64,000 nt of DNA from Putridiphycobacter sp045110285 (GCA_045110285.1 JBGCGA010000037.1:1-64000); one strand, 5' to 3'; shown: positions 41,602-50,648, numbered from the stretch's first letter. A program made the numbers and translations. The notes: generated from the letters alone by a model not told the origin.

Positions 41602-42662
41602 TTTTTTGCTTTTGAAAGGGTGATTAGAGCCGTGAACAAAAGTGCCCACGAAAGCAAAGTTAAAAGTTGAAGTGTTGGGTTTAGAGCAGGTGTTAGGCAC
41701 ACAATGGCTATACAACTCACATTAAAGGCATAAAGAATAACTACTACTTTTCTATGCCCATAACCCTTGTCTTGAAGTTTATGATGTAAGTGATTACGGT
41801 CGGCTAGGAAAGGTGATTTTCCGGCAATAATTCTAAGAATAAAAACTCTTAAAGTGTCCAAAAGAGGGTATATTAATACACCAATAGCAAATATTGGAGT
41901 AGATATATTTGCAAAAGGTTGAAGTAAAAAATTGGTATCAGATTCAATGACTTGAGTCGTTAAAACAAAAATTATAGCTCCAATTGTCAAAGAGCCGGAA
42001 TCACCCATGAAAATTCGAGCGGGATTAAAATTAAATATTAAAAATCCAAGCAATGCTCCTGAAAGAGAAAATGAGACAACTGCCCAATAAGCTGAAGGAC
42101 TATAGCAAAACCACACACCAAAGGTAACAGTGATTATAAAACCAATTCCAGCAGCTAAACCGTCAATACCATCAATTAGATTGACAGCATTTACAATCAC
42201 CACATAAACAAATAATGAGGTTAAAAATTGAGCCCAGTCCGGCAATATTACCTCTAGCCCAAATATACCATGAAAAGATTCAATTTTTAAATCTCCCATT
42301 AGTACCAGAATCACACCAACTACAAAATGAGCGAATAGCTTTTTACTTGGCGACATTCCAATAATATCGTCCTTCACTCCAACAAAAAATAACAAAACTA
42401 AACTCGCCATCAAATATAAAAATGGTTCAAGTTCCCTGTTACTTCCAGCTTCAACAGGAAACCACAAAAAACAGGCAAACATAAAGGCGCTAAAAATGAT
42501 AACTCCACCAATTGTTGGAATGCTTCGATTATGCAACTTTCGTGCTTCACTAGGCTCATCAACAAGGTGCTTTAATTTGGCTACCTTAATTAAAGATGGC
42601 GTTGCAAAAAGCACTACCGAAAGTGCTGTTGTGAATGCTAGAACGTAATGATATAAATTCAT
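41598..42662 (-). CDS. MraY/WecA family sugar-1-phosphate transferase
   Basis: The 354-residue membrane enzyme has about ten helices. It transfers a UDP-sugar phosphate, commonly GlcNAc-1-P, to undecaprenyl phosphate to begin a surface glycan. The family residues are clear: KLHNRSIPTIGG near the start, NAVNLIDGIDGLA (DD-type catalytic motif), FNFNPARIFMGDSGSLTIG and the histidine motif DRNHLHHKL, which marks WecA-type rather than MraY. It lies between two Wzi/RemB-like barrels and near GDP-fucose synthesis genes, so it likely starts a capsule or O-antigen-like glycan. Confidence 0.92.
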   Translation of the reverse strand: MNLYHYVLAFTTALSVVLFATPSLIKVAKLKHLVDEPSEARKLHNRSIPTIGGVIIFSAFMFACFLWFPVEAGSNRELEPFLYLMASLVLLFFVGVKDDIIGMSPSKKLFAHFVVGVILVLMGDLKIESFHGIFGLEVILPDWAQFLTSLFVYVVIVNAVNLIDGIDGLAAGIGFIITVTFGVWFCYSPSAYWAVVSFSLSGALLGFLIFNFNPARIFMGDSGSLTIGAIIFVLTTQVIESDTNFLLQPFANISTPIFAIGVLIYPLLDTLRVFILRIIAGKSPFLADRNHLHHKLQDKGYGHRKVVVILYAFNVSCIAIVCLTPALNPTLQLLTLLSWALLFTALITLSKAKK

Positions 42663-42663
42663 A

Positions 42664-44241
42664 CTACCAGTCTAAAGTTTTTCTGCTCAGGTTTGTCTTA
42701 ATGCCAAAATAAGCAAAATTTGTACTATTTTGAACATTTTGCACAGTACTAATTCGATTTAGTATGCCAATGTAGCATTCTAAATTATATTTTTTATTAA
42801 ATCTATATCCAGCCTCTAATTTATTGAACCATACGTTTACTACTGCATTTTCATTTTGAACTGACGATAAAAGTGTTTGATGTTGGATTGTGCTGTCAGA
42901 CGGGATTCTTTGAGAGTAAATTGTAGTATAGTTTACAAAAATTCGTTTGTATGTATAGTCAGTAATTAATATTATTTCCTTAAAATTATTGCCTAACGGA
43001 TGAGCAAGCGCGAGATTAGAATGGGTATAATTGGCACGTTTATTTTCTGAAGAATAGAAATTTTCTCGCACTTGGTTAAATTCAATTTGCAGGTTTAAGT
43101 TTTGCAACAGGATATTGTATTTATTAATACCCAATTGCCAGCCACCAAAAGTATTTTTATTAAAAACCAATTGACCATAAATCAAGTTTTTTGAAAAATT
43201 GATGGAAGCATTTAATCCAAAAAAACCATTAAACCTCTTGGGTGTGTTTCCTCCATCAAAAAGTGTATTTCCAATAAGCGGATTAAATGCTAAATAGTTA
43301 AAGGGTTTTACGCCTAAGGAATCAGAAGTGATCCACATATTGTTTTCAAAAATCCCGATTTGTATGTTCTTGTTTATACTGTAGTCAACATAATGACTGA
43401 CACTTAGTTTTCGCTCGTAATTTGCTTCTGGAGTAGAATAAACGGGCAGTCGGTATAAGTTTTGCTGGCTTGCATAAATGGAGCTATACTGAAGCTTGTT
43501 ATTTAAAAATAGCAGTTCAGATTTAATATAAGGATAGTTAACCGCAAAGTTCGACAATAAGAGTGATCTGTGTCCGTGTCCGACAAAATGATTGCCGTTA
43601 CCTGCTTCAATGTTTAGCCAATTTGTTGGTTGATAATTGAAATAGCCTCTGGCAAAAGCAAAGTCATAGCCGTCCGTATTAAAAGGCTTAGTGCGAGAAT
43701 AACCTGGAATGACAGCATTAACTTGGTTGTAATTGTTGCCATTCAGTATAAATTCACCGTGATTATTAATGTATGCAGACTGGTAATCGGGCAATAGAGC
43801 TTGAGTTTCATATATGCTAGTCTCAAATCCAAAATTTGTAAAGAATTTTGCTTGCACTCTAATTCCTCTTGTGTTCCAAAAACGTAATGACTGTTCATTG
43901 GCTTCAAAATCTTTTCCAATTTCAAGATCAATTATTGGGTCGACAGCACACCAAAAATCTTCACCTTCAAAAATTAAAAAATGCGCTTTGAATAATTTTT
44001 GAGTAATCCAATAGTAGTAGTCTCCTTTATCTTTGAAAATAGTTGCAGTACTAGTCCTAGATTCATGAATTGGCTTTAAACTAAGATGACTATTGTTCGG
44101 CCCCTTTATTGAATCCGCTAAATACAACTGGTAAATTGTTTGGGTATAGGACCGAGAATCAGGAATGTTTAGTTGAGCAAATGAATAATTTATTATCCAA
44201 AAGCATACTGCGAAACATACTATTTTGGATTTTTTCATCAT
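42664..44241 (-). CDS. Wzi/RemB-like outer-membrane beta-barrel protein (first copy)
   Basis: The 525-residue protein has a signal peptide (ends NYSFAQ) and a long beta-rich barrel. GNGNHFVGHGHRSLLLSNFA is the family signature and matches GFGEGYRTLLLSDNA in the downstream copy. It resembles the RemB protein of flavobacterial gliding and the Wzi capsule-binding barrel. The start has two adjacent ATG codons. It follows fcl by 40 bases and precedes the WecA-like gene by one base. Confidence 0.82.
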   Translation of the reverse strand: MMKKSKIVCFAVCFWIINYSFAQLNIPDSRSYTQTIYQLYLADSIKGPNNSHLSLKPIHESRTSTATIFKDKGDYYYWITQKLFKAHFLIFEGEDFWCAVDPIIDLEIGKDFEANEQSLRFWNTRGIRVQAKFFTNFGFETSIYETQALLPDYQSAYINNHGEFILNGNNYNQVNAVIPGYSRTKPFNTDGYDFAFARGYFNYQPTNWLNIEAGNGNHFVGHGHRSLLLSNFAVNYPYIKSELLFLNNKLQYSSIYASQQNLYRLPVYSTPEANYERKLSVSHYVDYSINKNIQIGIFENNMWITSDSLGVKPFNYLAFNPLIGNTLFDGGNTPKRFNGFFGLNASINFSKNLIYGQLVFNKNTFGGWQLGINKYNILLQNLNLQIEFNQVRENFYSSENKRANYTHSNLALAHPLGNNFKEIILITDYTYKRIFVNYTTIYSQRIPSDSTIQHQTLLSSVQNENAVVNVWFNKLEAGYRFNKKYNLECYIGILNRISTVQNVQNSTNFAYFGIKTNLSRKTLDW

Positions 44242-44281
44242 AACTTTAAACTACATTTAACAAATGTAACTCGTCATTAAA

Positions 44282-45217
44282 TTAGTCTAATTTACCTGCT
44301 TTCCGAGCCTCTTCATATACACTTTTTATGCCTTCTTCAAGCTCAATAGAGTATTTCCAACCTGCTTTTTCTAAATAAGAAACATCCATTAGTTTTCTCA
44401 TTGTACCGTTTGGTTTACTGGCGTCAAACTTTAATTCTCCTTCAAAGCCAACCACTTTTTTGATCAGCAGCGCAAGGTCTTTGATCGATATTTCTTGGCC
44501 CGAACCAAGATTGACAAATTGTTTTTCGTTATAGTTTAGCATTAAAAACATACAAGCTTCTGCTAAATCATCAACATGTAAAAATTCACGCATTGGTTCG
44601 CCACTTCCCCATATTTCGAGGAATGGACTGTTGTTTATTTTGGCCTGGTGACACTTTTTTATAAGAGCTGGCAGTACATGTGAATTATTTAAATCGTAGT
44701 TGTCGTTTGGTCCGTATAAATTAGTTGGCATTGCTGAAATAAAATTAGCGCCAAATTGGTCTCTATAGGTTTCGCACATTTTTATTCCTGCAATTTTTGC
44801 AATGGCATATGGCTCGTTTGTTTGCTCAAGCGCTCCTGTCAAAAGGTATTCTTCTTTTAAGGGCTGAGGCGCTTTTTTCGGATAAATACAAGAAGACCCT
44901 AAATTTAGAAGCTTAGACACTCCTTGTTTGAAAGCAGCATTAATGACATTAGTTGTAATCATTAAATTATCGTACAAAAAATCGGCACGGTATGTATTGT
45001 TTGCTTGAATTCCTCCGACCTTTGCTGCAGCTAGAAATACATATTCAGGCTGAGCATTTTCGAAAAATAGATTTACTTGCTCTTGGTTTCTTAAATCAAG
45101 ATCTGCAGATGTTCGTATAATTATGTTATTAAAACCTTTAGATTTAAGTTTTCTTACTATGGCTGACCCTACCATTCCACGGTGGCCAGCAACGTATATT
45201 TTTGCGTCTCTATTCAC
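44282..45217 (-). CDS. fcl: GDP-L-fucose synthase
   Basis: This short-chain dehydrogenase-type enzyme (311 residues) epimerises and reduces GDP-4-keto-6-deoxymannose to GDP-L-fucose with NADPH. It has the Rossmann start YVAGHRGMVGSAIVRKL, the catalytic Ser/Tyr/Lys set in SSCIYPKKAPQP and YAIAKIAGIKMCE, and MPTNLYGPNDNYD. Its GTG start overlaps the gmd stop by one base (TAGTG), so it is cotranslated with the preceding enzyme of the pathway. Confidence 0.96.
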   Translation of the reverse strand: MNRDAKIYVAGHRGMVGSAIVRKLKSKGFNNIIIRTSADLDLRNQEQVNLFFENAQPEYVFLAAAKVGGIQANNTYRADFLYDNLMITTNVINAAFKQGVSKLLNLGSSCIYPKKAPQPLKEEYLLTGALEQTNEPYAIAKIAGIKMCETYRDQFGANFISAMPTNLYGPNDNYDLNNSHVLPALIKKCHQAKINNSPFLEIWGSGEPMREFLHVDDLAEACMFLMLNYNEKQFVNLGSGQEISIKDLALLIKKVVGFEGELKFDASKPNGTMRKLMDVSYLEKAGWKYSIELEEGIKSVYEEARKAGKLD

Positions 45218-46308
45218 TATTCGTGGTAGTTAAATGTTTTATGTCCGCCTTCATTTAGGTATTTATCTCTTTGAAATAAATCTATATCTGATTTTACCAT
45301 TTCAGAAACTAGTTCTTTGAATGTGTATTTTGGCTTCCAACCTAATTCACGCTCTGCTTTAGTAGCATCCCCGTGCAAAAGCTCTACTTCTGTTGGTCTA
45401 AAATAAGCAGGATCGACTTGCACCAATGTTTGTCCAGTAGCTTTGTTGAAACCTATTTCATTTTCTCCTTCACCTTTCCAATCAACTTCAATACCTACTT
45501 CAGCAAATGCCAGTGTCACAAATTCTCTTACTGGATGTGTTTCTCCAGAAGCAAGAACGTAGTCATCTGCAGTGTCTTGTTGGAGCATTAGCCACATTCC
45601 CTCGACATAATCTTTGGCATGACCCCAATCTCTCTTTGCGTCCAAATTACCTAAGTATAGCTTTTCTTGAAGGCCCAATTTTATTTTTGCAACCGCACGA
45701 GTAATTTTTCGGGTGACAAATGTTTCTCCTCTTAACGGACTTTCATGGTTAAATAGAATGCCATTACAAGCGTATATGTTATATGCTTCTCTGTAATTTT
45801 TCACAATCCAAAAGCCATAAATTTTAGCAACTGCATATGGACTTCTTGGGTAAAAGGGGGTAGTTTCCGTTTGAGGTGTTTCAACAACTTTACCATACAA
45901 TTCAGAAGTTGATGCCTGGTAAAATTTCACTTTTTTCTCCAGTTTTAAAATCCTGATGGCTTCTAACAGCCTCAAGGTTCCAATTCCATCAGCATTTGCG
46001 GTATATTCTGGAGTGTCAAATGATACTTTAACATGCGACATGGCTGCTAAATTGTAAATCTCGTCTGGTTGTATTTCCGATACTAGTCTAATTAAATTTG
46101 TAGAGTCAGTTAGATCACCGTAGTGCAAAAAGAAATTGACATTACTTTCGTGCTTATCTTGATACAAATGATCTATTCTATCTGTATTAAACAGAGAGCT
46201 TCTCCGCTTTATACCGTGAACAATGTAATTTTTTTCTAAGAGTAATTCTGCCAAGTATGCGCCATCTTGACCTGTCACTCCCGTTATTAATGCAACTTTT
46301 TGCGACAT
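45217..46308 (-). CDS. gmd: GDP-mannose 4,6-dehydratase
   Basis: Gmd makes GDP-4-keto-6-deoxymannose, the precursor of GDP-L-fucose and related sugars. The 363-residue protein shows TGVTGQDGAYLAELLLEK for NADP binding, YQASTSELYGK with the catalytic threonine/serine and glutamate, and YAVAKIYGF for tyrosine and lysine. It precedes fcl, so this locus can turn GDP-mannose into GDP-fucose. manC, which supplies GDP-mannose, is 8 kb away on the same strand. Confidence 0.97.
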   Translation of the reverse strand: MSQKVALITGVTGQDGAYLAELLLEKNYIVHGIKRRSSLFNTDRIDHLYQDKHESNVNFFLHYGDLTDSTNLIRLVSEIQPDEIYNLAAMSHVKVSFDTPEYTANADGIGTLRLLEAIRILKLEKKVKFYQASTSELYGKVVETPQTETTPFYPRSPYAVAKIYGFWIVKNYREAYNIYACNGILFNHESPLRGETFVTRKITRAVAKIKLGLQEKLYLGNLDAKRDWGHAKDYVEGMWLMLQQDTADDYVLASGETHPVREFVTLAFAEVGIEVDWKGEGENEIGFNKATGQTLVQVDPAYFRPTEVELLHGDATKAERELGWKPKYTFKELVSEMVKSDIDLFQRDKYLNEGGHKTFNYHE

Positions 46309-46310
46309 CT

Positions 46311-47102
46311 TTATATTTTTAAATGTTTTCGTTTAGCAATAAAGTAAGGGTTTTTTAATTGTGGTTTGTTGTAAGTAAGTGGCTTCCTAGTTTCAAAATG
46401 AATGACTTCTCCACCTACTGCTTCATATATCGCTTGACCTGCTGAAATATCCCATTCCATTGTGGGTGCTAATCTCACATAAAAATCGGCATTACCTTCA
46501 ACTAAATCAAAAAACTTTAAAGCACTTCCTTTCTTTACTACTTCTAAATTCCCGAATTTTTCTTCTAGTTTTCTGACAAATTTAACAACACTACCTGAAA
46601 AACCGCCATTTGAATGCAATATTACTTTTTTAGTTGCACTTTCAAGCTGTTTTATTTCCCATTTTTTATCGAAAAGTGAATCAGCCGAGTAGGGAGTTTT
46701 AAATGCTCCAATTCCTTTTCCACCATAGATTGCTATTTGATTTAAAGGATCGGCAATAAAACCTAGTACTGGTTTTCCATTTTGAATTAGTGCAATACTA
46801 ATGCAAAACTGTCCTGTTTTTTTAACAAACTCTTTAGTGCCGTCTATGGGGTCTACCAGCCAAATATATGGGAGGTTCTTGCGTTTTTCATATTCTAATT
46901 TATCTTCTTCCTCCGAAATTACTGGGATTTTGGTTGTTTCCAAGTGTCTAACAATGATTTTACTAGATAACTTATCAGCTTCCGTTACTGGTGAATTGTC
47001 TGATTTTATTTCCACCTCAAAATTTGACTGATAGATGCGTAGTATGGCATCTGAAGCTTCTTTTGAGGCAGACATTAGTATGTTGACAAAGTCTTTTATC
47101 AC
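46311..47102 (-). CDS. cysQ: 3'(2'),5'-bisphosphate nucleotidase CysQ
   Basis: The 263-residue Mg-dependent phosphatase of the inositol monophosphatase superfamily hydrolyses PAP (and PAPS) to AMP. Metal-binding motifs are EEDKLEYEKR (E of the first site), WLVDPIDGTKEFV and WDISAGQAI. It begins with GTG, overlapping the deoC stop by one base (TAGTG), and ends two bases before gmd. Other inositol phosphatase-type roles are possible, but DPIDGTKEF is the CysQ form. Confidence 0.93.
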   Translation of the reverse strand: MIKDFVNILMSASKEASDAILRIYQSNFEVEIKSDNSPVTEADKLSSKIIVRHLETTKIPVISEEEDKLEYEKRKNLPYIWLVDPIDGTKEFVKKTGQFCISIALIQNGKPVLGFIADPLNQIAIYGGKGIGAFKTPYSADSLFDKKWEIKQLESATKKVILHSNGGFSGSVVKFVRKLEEKFGNLEVVKKGSALKFFDLVEGNADFYVRLAPTMEWDISAGQAIYEAVGGEVIHFETRKPLTYNKPQLKNPYFIAKRKHLKI

Positions 47103-47824
47103 TATTTATCTTCAATTAATTGGTTATATAAATTACTAGCACCGATTCTAAAAGTGCTAGGATTGATGTATTTTTCTCCTAAAATTTGACTAATTGAATT
47201 AATGTAGAGCATGGCGTCTTGCCTGGTTTTTATTCCTCCTGCAATTTTCAAACCAGTTTTACCTCCATTGCTTTTTATTGTTTTAGCCATTACAATTGTT
47301 GAATTCATATCGGCTCCAAATTCCGCCTTCCCTGTTGAAGTTTTGATAAAATTCATGTCTGCATTTATACCTAAAATTGTCGCTTTTTCAACCAAATCTG
47401 GAGTTTTTAGCATACAGGTTTCAATAATGAGTTTTAAATCTTTGTCTGTTTTTTTTCTAATAGCTAAAAGTTCATTGGATACTGCGTTATAGTTGCCAGC
47501 TAAAAAATCACCAATTGGCAGTACAATATCAATTTCATCTACCCCAATTGTGTCTAGGAATTCAATCTCCTGCAGTTTCAATTCTATCGGTGCTTGGCTG
47601 GTAGGAAAGTATGAGCAAACTGAGCACGACTTTATTTTCGGATGCAGGTTAGCTTTTATTTGCTTAGCGAATTTTGGATAAACACAAACAGAAGCGGCAT
47701 ATAGCCCTTTAAATCCAATATTTGCCATGGTAATTAACTTACTTGTTGTACTAGAATTGTCAACCGTATTCAAAGAGGTTAAGTCAATAAGTGAAATCAG
47801 GTCAGTCATGCTGGTAATATTCAT
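47102..47824 (-). CDS. deoC: deoxyribose-phosphate aldolase
   Basis: DeoC splits deoxyribose 5-phosphate into glyceraldehyde 3-phosphate and acetaldehyde in deoxynucleoside catabolism. With the ATG at 47824 it has 240 residues; a second ATG at 47809 is equally plausible. The Schiff-base lysine is in NFIKTSTGK, and GLKIAGGIKTRQDA holds the second lysine. The open frame extends to 47860, but that part lies inside the terminator hairpin of tonB. It is the first gene of the run deoC-cysQ-gmd-fcl. Whether deoC depends on readthrough of that terminator or on a promoter close by cannot be told. Confidence 0.93.
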   Translation of the reverse strand: MNITSMTDLISLIDLTSLNTVDNSSTTSKLITMANIGFKGLYAASVCVYPKFAKQIKANLHPKIKSCSVCSYFPTSQAPIELKLQEIEFLDTIGVDEIDIVLPIGDFLAGNYNAVSNELLAIRKKTDKDLKLIIETCMLKTPDLVEKATILGINADMNFIKTSTGKAEFGADMNSTIVMAKTIKSNGGKTGLKIAGGIKTRQDAMLYINSISQILGEKYINPSTFRIGASNLYNQLIEDK

Positions 47825-47858
47825 AAAAAAGGCCTTCTTTGATGAGTCAAAGAAGGCC
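47824..47858 (-). terminator. strong intrinsic terminator after tonB, abutting the deoC start
   Basis: GGCCTTCTTTGA (47831-47842) pairs perfectly with TCAAAGAAGGCC (47847-47858) around the loop TGAG. On the minus strand a U-tract follows directly (47830 to 47825), ending at the deoC ATG at 47824. The stop of tonB lies 23 bases before the stem. Confidence 0.9.
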
Positions 47859-47880
47859 ATAATTTTTTCCTAACGAGTTT

Positions 47881-48552
47881 TTAACCTAGTCTAGCTTTAA
47901 TAGGAATGGTAAACCTTACAGTTACTGCTTTACCAGCTTGTTCACCAGGTTTCCATTTAGGCATTGATTTTACAACTCTAAGGGCTTCTCTATCGATAGC
48001 AGGTGAAACAGATTTCACTACTTTTAAATCGACAATAGAGCCATCTTTGTTAACTACAAATTCTACATATACTGTTCCTTGTTCGCCCATTTCACGGGCG
48101 ATTTCTGGATATTCAAAGTTTTCTCTAATGAATACTCCCATCTCTCCGGCTCCTCCAGGAAACTCTGGATTAACTTCAGCAAAATCTAAAATTACAGTCT
48201 TTTCAACTTTTTGAACCTTTTCCGGCTCTAAGCTCAAATCGATTAAATCAGTCTCTATAATAGGAGGTGGCTCAACAATTACATCATCATCAACCTCTTT
48301 TAATTCTGTTATTTGCGGTGGTGGCGCTTGTGGCGGTGGCGGTGGTGGCGGTGGTTCGTTTTGGAACATATCCAATGGAATTTCTTCTTTTTTAACCTCC
48401 TCTTTTTCTTTTATTTTAGCAATAGCTTCAAATTCAATTGTTTGAAATGAAAACGCCATCAAGACTACTGCCAAAGCAATAACAAGCCCAAGAGATAGAA
48501 ATCCCCATCTTTTTGACTCTAAATCTGCCCCTTTAGATTTTTTTACTTCCAT
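47881..48552 (-). CDS. TonB family energy-transducing protein
   Basis: This inner-membrane anchored protein has 223 residues from the ATG used. It has one membrane helix (about 17-40), a charged stretch, a proline-rich linker with eight consecutive prolines after NE, and a C-terminal TonB domain with FIRENFEYPEIAREMGEQG, VVNKDGSIVDLKV and MPKWKPGEQAGK. It passes energy from the membrane to TonB-dependent outer-membrane receptors. The frame reaches back to 48687, but those residues overlap the VanZ gene; the ATG at 48552 gives the usual TonB start. ExbB and ExbD are not nearby. Confidence 0.93.
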   Translation of the reverse strand: MEVKKSKGADLESKRWGFLSLGLVIALAVVLMAFSFQTIEFEAIAKIKEKEEVKKEEIPLDMFQNEPPPPPPPPQAPPPQITELKEVDDDVIVEPPPIIETDLIDLSLEPEKVQKVEKTVILDFAEVNPEFPGGAGEMGVFIRENFEYPEIAREMGEQGTVYVEFVVNKDGSIVDLKVVKSVSPAIDREALRVVKSMPKWKPGEQAGKAVTVRFTIPIKARLG

Positions 48553-48584
48553 AATACTGTCTAATTGTGGTAAAACTACAAAAA

Positions 48585-48983
48585 TTATTGCAAAAATCTT
48601 ACCAAGTTTAACTCTTTTTTCTTGTACATCATGTATGCCAAGTAACCTGCAAATGAACCTACAGAATTTGCTATAAAATCCCCCCAACTAAAGTAGCGCT
48701 GAAAAATATATGACCCCTGTAAATATTCAATAAGCAAACCGGCTAAAATGGCTGCTACAACTATGTATAAAGCTAACTTCGCAGAAAGTTCATTTTTTTG
48801 ATGAAAAAAGCCAATTAACATTAAAAAAGTCAGTACCAAATACATGATGATGTGCACTACTGTATCAATTTTGAACCAATCAAATTTGATTATTGGAATT
48901 TGATTTCCAGGGATTAAGCTCAGAACAAGAATAGTTAGAAACCAAACTAGCCAGGGTAAATGAAGTTTAAGTTTTTTAACCAA
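48585..48983 (-). CDS. VanZ family membrane protein
   Basis: The 132-residue protein has four hydrophobic segments. It fits the VanZ-like family (LVWFLTILVLSLIPGNQIP, then KIDTVVHIIMYLVLTFLML and LIEYLQGSY.. with FSWGDFIANSVGSFAGYLAY). VanZ of Enterococcus gives teicoplanin tolerance, but this family is widespread and no resistance can be inferred. The start is probably TTG, overlapping the gcvH stop region by eight bases. Confidence 0.85.
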   Translation of the reverse strand: MVKKLKLHLPWLVWFLTILVLSLIPGNQIPIIKFDWFKIDTVVHIIMYLVLTFLMLIGFFHQKNELSAKLALYIVVAAILAGLLIEYLQGSYIFQRYFSWGDFIANSVGSFAGYLAYMMYKKKELNLVRFLQ

Positions 48984-49353
48984 TTAAATCTTTATAATCA
49001 TCTGCCGACAATAAATTATCGATTTCAGAACTATCCGTGATTTTGATTTTAACCATCCATCCATCTCCATAAGGGTCAGAATTTACAGTTTCAGGTGATG
49101 ATTCAATGGCTTCATTGAACTCAAGCACTTCTCCACTGATTGGCATAAATAAGTCAGAAACTGTTTTAACCGCTTCAACTGAGCCAAAAATTTCTTCACT
49201 ATCCAAAGTCTCTCCTTCGGTTTCAATTTCAACAAAAACGATATCACCTAATTCGTTTTGCGCGAAATCGGTAATGCCAACTGTTGCAACATCTCCATCA
49301 ACTTTAATCCATTCGTGGTCTTTTGTGTATTTTAATTCTGCTGGTATATTCAT
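48976..49353 (-). CDS. gcvH: glycine cleavage system H protein
   Basis: The 125-residue lipoyl carrier of the glycine cleavage complex shuttles the aminomethyl group between P and T proteins. The lipoylated lysine is K63 in GSVEAVKTVSDLFMPISGEV, and the N-terminal YTKDHEWIKVDGDVATVGITDFAQ is typical. P and T proteins and the lipoyl ligase are not in this window. It heads a three-gene run with the VanZ-like and tonB genes; these functions are unrelated. Confidence 0.97.
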   Translation of the reverse strand: MNIPAELKYTKDHEWIKVDGDVATVGITDFAQNELGDIVFVEIETEGETLDSEEIFGSVEAVKTVSDLFMPISGEVLEFNEAIESSPETVNSDPYGDGWMVKIKITDSSEIDNLLSADDYKDLIG

Positions 49354-49480
49354 GTTTTCTATATTTCGTAGTAAGTCTACAAAAGTAAAATTATTTTAAT
49401 TATTTTGAATTGATTAAGTAGGTTTGTTTTTTACAATTGATTAAAGCACTTCTAATAAAGCGTAATTGGTATAAAATTCT

Positions 49481-49488
49481 TAGTTTTG
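49481..49488 (+). promoter_or_regulatory. -7 promoter element of prfB
   Basis: TAGTTTTG matches TAnnTTTG exactly, 26 bases before the prfB ATG. No TTTG is seen at the -33 position. Confidence 0.5.
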
Positions 49489-49514
49489 TGCCACTTTTAC
49501 TACTAGTATTTTAG

Positions 49515-50594
49515 ATGATTACACAAGACCAATTAAAGGATTTAGAGCAAAGAGTTGAAGAATTATACGTTTACTTAAAAATAGACGAAAAAAAGATTGA
49601 ACTCCATGAGGATGATTTGAAAACTCAAGATCCTAATTTTTGGAACGATCCCAAAGCTGCTGAGGCTTTAATGAAAAAAATTAGAGGTAAAAAGTTTTGG
49701 GTAGAATCGTACGAAGAGATAAAAGAAAGCTTAGAAGACATAAAAGTTTTGGTTGAGTTTCATGCCATGGGTGAAGGAAATGAAACTGAGATTATTGCTC
49801 AGTTTGATCAAGCCATAGAGAAATTAGAAGCCCTAGAGTTTAAAAATATGTTGTCGGCAGAAGAGGATGGGTTAAGTGCTGTATTACAAATAACTGCGGG
49901 TGCAGGTGGTACTGAGAGTTGCGATTGGTCAGCCATGCTAATGAGAATGTATTTAATGTGGGCTGAAAAAAGTGGATATAAAGTTAAAGAGTTAGACTAT
50001 CAGGCAGGAGATGTTGCTGGAATTAAAACAGTGACCTTAGAAATTACAGGCGATTTTGCCTTTGGTTATTTAAAGGGTGAAAATGGAGTGCATAGATTAG
50101 TGCGTGTAAGCCCGTTTAATGCGCAAGGCAAAAGAATGACATCTTTCTCTTCAGTCTATGTTTATCCGCTAGTAGATGATACCATTGAAATTAAAATTAA
50201 TCCTTCCGACATTACTTTTGAAACTTTCAGAAGTGGAGGTGCAGGCGGACAGAATGTAAACAAAGTTGAAACTGCAGTACGTTTAAAGCATGGGCCAAGT
50301 GGCATTGTTATAGAAAACTCCGAAGGACGATCTCAATTAGGAAATAAGGAAAAAGCAATGCAGTTGCTGAAGTCTCAACTTTACGAAATAGAATTGAGCA
50401 AAAAACTGGAAGCCAGAACGGAAATTGAAGCAGGTAAAAAGAAAATAGAGTGGGGATCTCAGATTAGAAGTTATGTTTTAGATGACAGGCGTGTAAAAGA
50501 TCACCGAACAAATTTTACAAATAATAACACAGAGAATGTTTTAAATGGTGACATAGATGGATTTCTTAAAGCTTATTTAATGTCTGACAATTAA
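49515..50594 (+). CDS. prfB: peptide chain release factor 2, no programmed frameshift
   Basis: RF2 reads UGA and UAA and triggers peptide release. The 359-residue protein has the SPF codon-recognition motif (199-201) and the GGQ catalytic motif (244-246). The whole frame is open from a single ATG: codons 22-30 contain no UGA and no CUUUGA, so the autoregulatory +1 frameshift of many bacteria is absent here. It begins with ITQDQLKDLEQRVEELYVYL, the family N-terminal coiled region. panD follows 54 bases after its stop. Confidence 0.95.
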   Translation: MITQDQLKDLEQRVEELYVYLKIDEKKIELHEDDLKTQDPNFWNDPKAAEALMKKIRGKKFWVESYEEIKESLEDIKVLVEFHAMGEGNETEIIAQFDQAIEKLEALEFKNMLSAEEDGLSAVLQITAGAGGTESCDWSAMLMRMYLMWAEKSGYKVKELDYQAGDVAGIKTVTLEITGDFAFGYLKGENGVHRLVRVSPFNAQGKRMTSFSSVYVYPLVDDTIEIKINPSDITFETFRSGGAGGQNVNKVETAVRLKHGPSGIVIENSEGRSQLGNKEKAMQLLKSQLYEIELSKKLEARTEIEAGKKKIEWGSQIRSYVLDDRRVKDHRTNFTNNNTENVLNGDIDGFLKAYLMSDN

Positions 50595-50648
50595 TATTAA
50601 GTAGCACTGTAAAATATTTTTTTCCACAACACGTATACCAAATACATT

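Noticed and set aside
41602..41715. N-terminal extension of the second Wzi/RemB-like barrel gene
   Set aside because: It would put 38 residues before a complete signal peptide and overlap the WecA-like gene; the ATGA overlap at 41598-41601 marks the start.
47825..47860. N-terminal extension of deoC
   Set aside because: It is encoded by the terminator hairpin and U-tract and is not part of the DeoC family sequence.
48553..48687. N-terminal extension of tonB
   Set aside because: It overlaps the vanZ-like gene and adds a non-family leader before the normal TonB start.
49515..49600. Programmed +1 frameshift in prfB
   Set aside because: No in-frame UGA or CUUUGA is present; the zero frame is open throughout.
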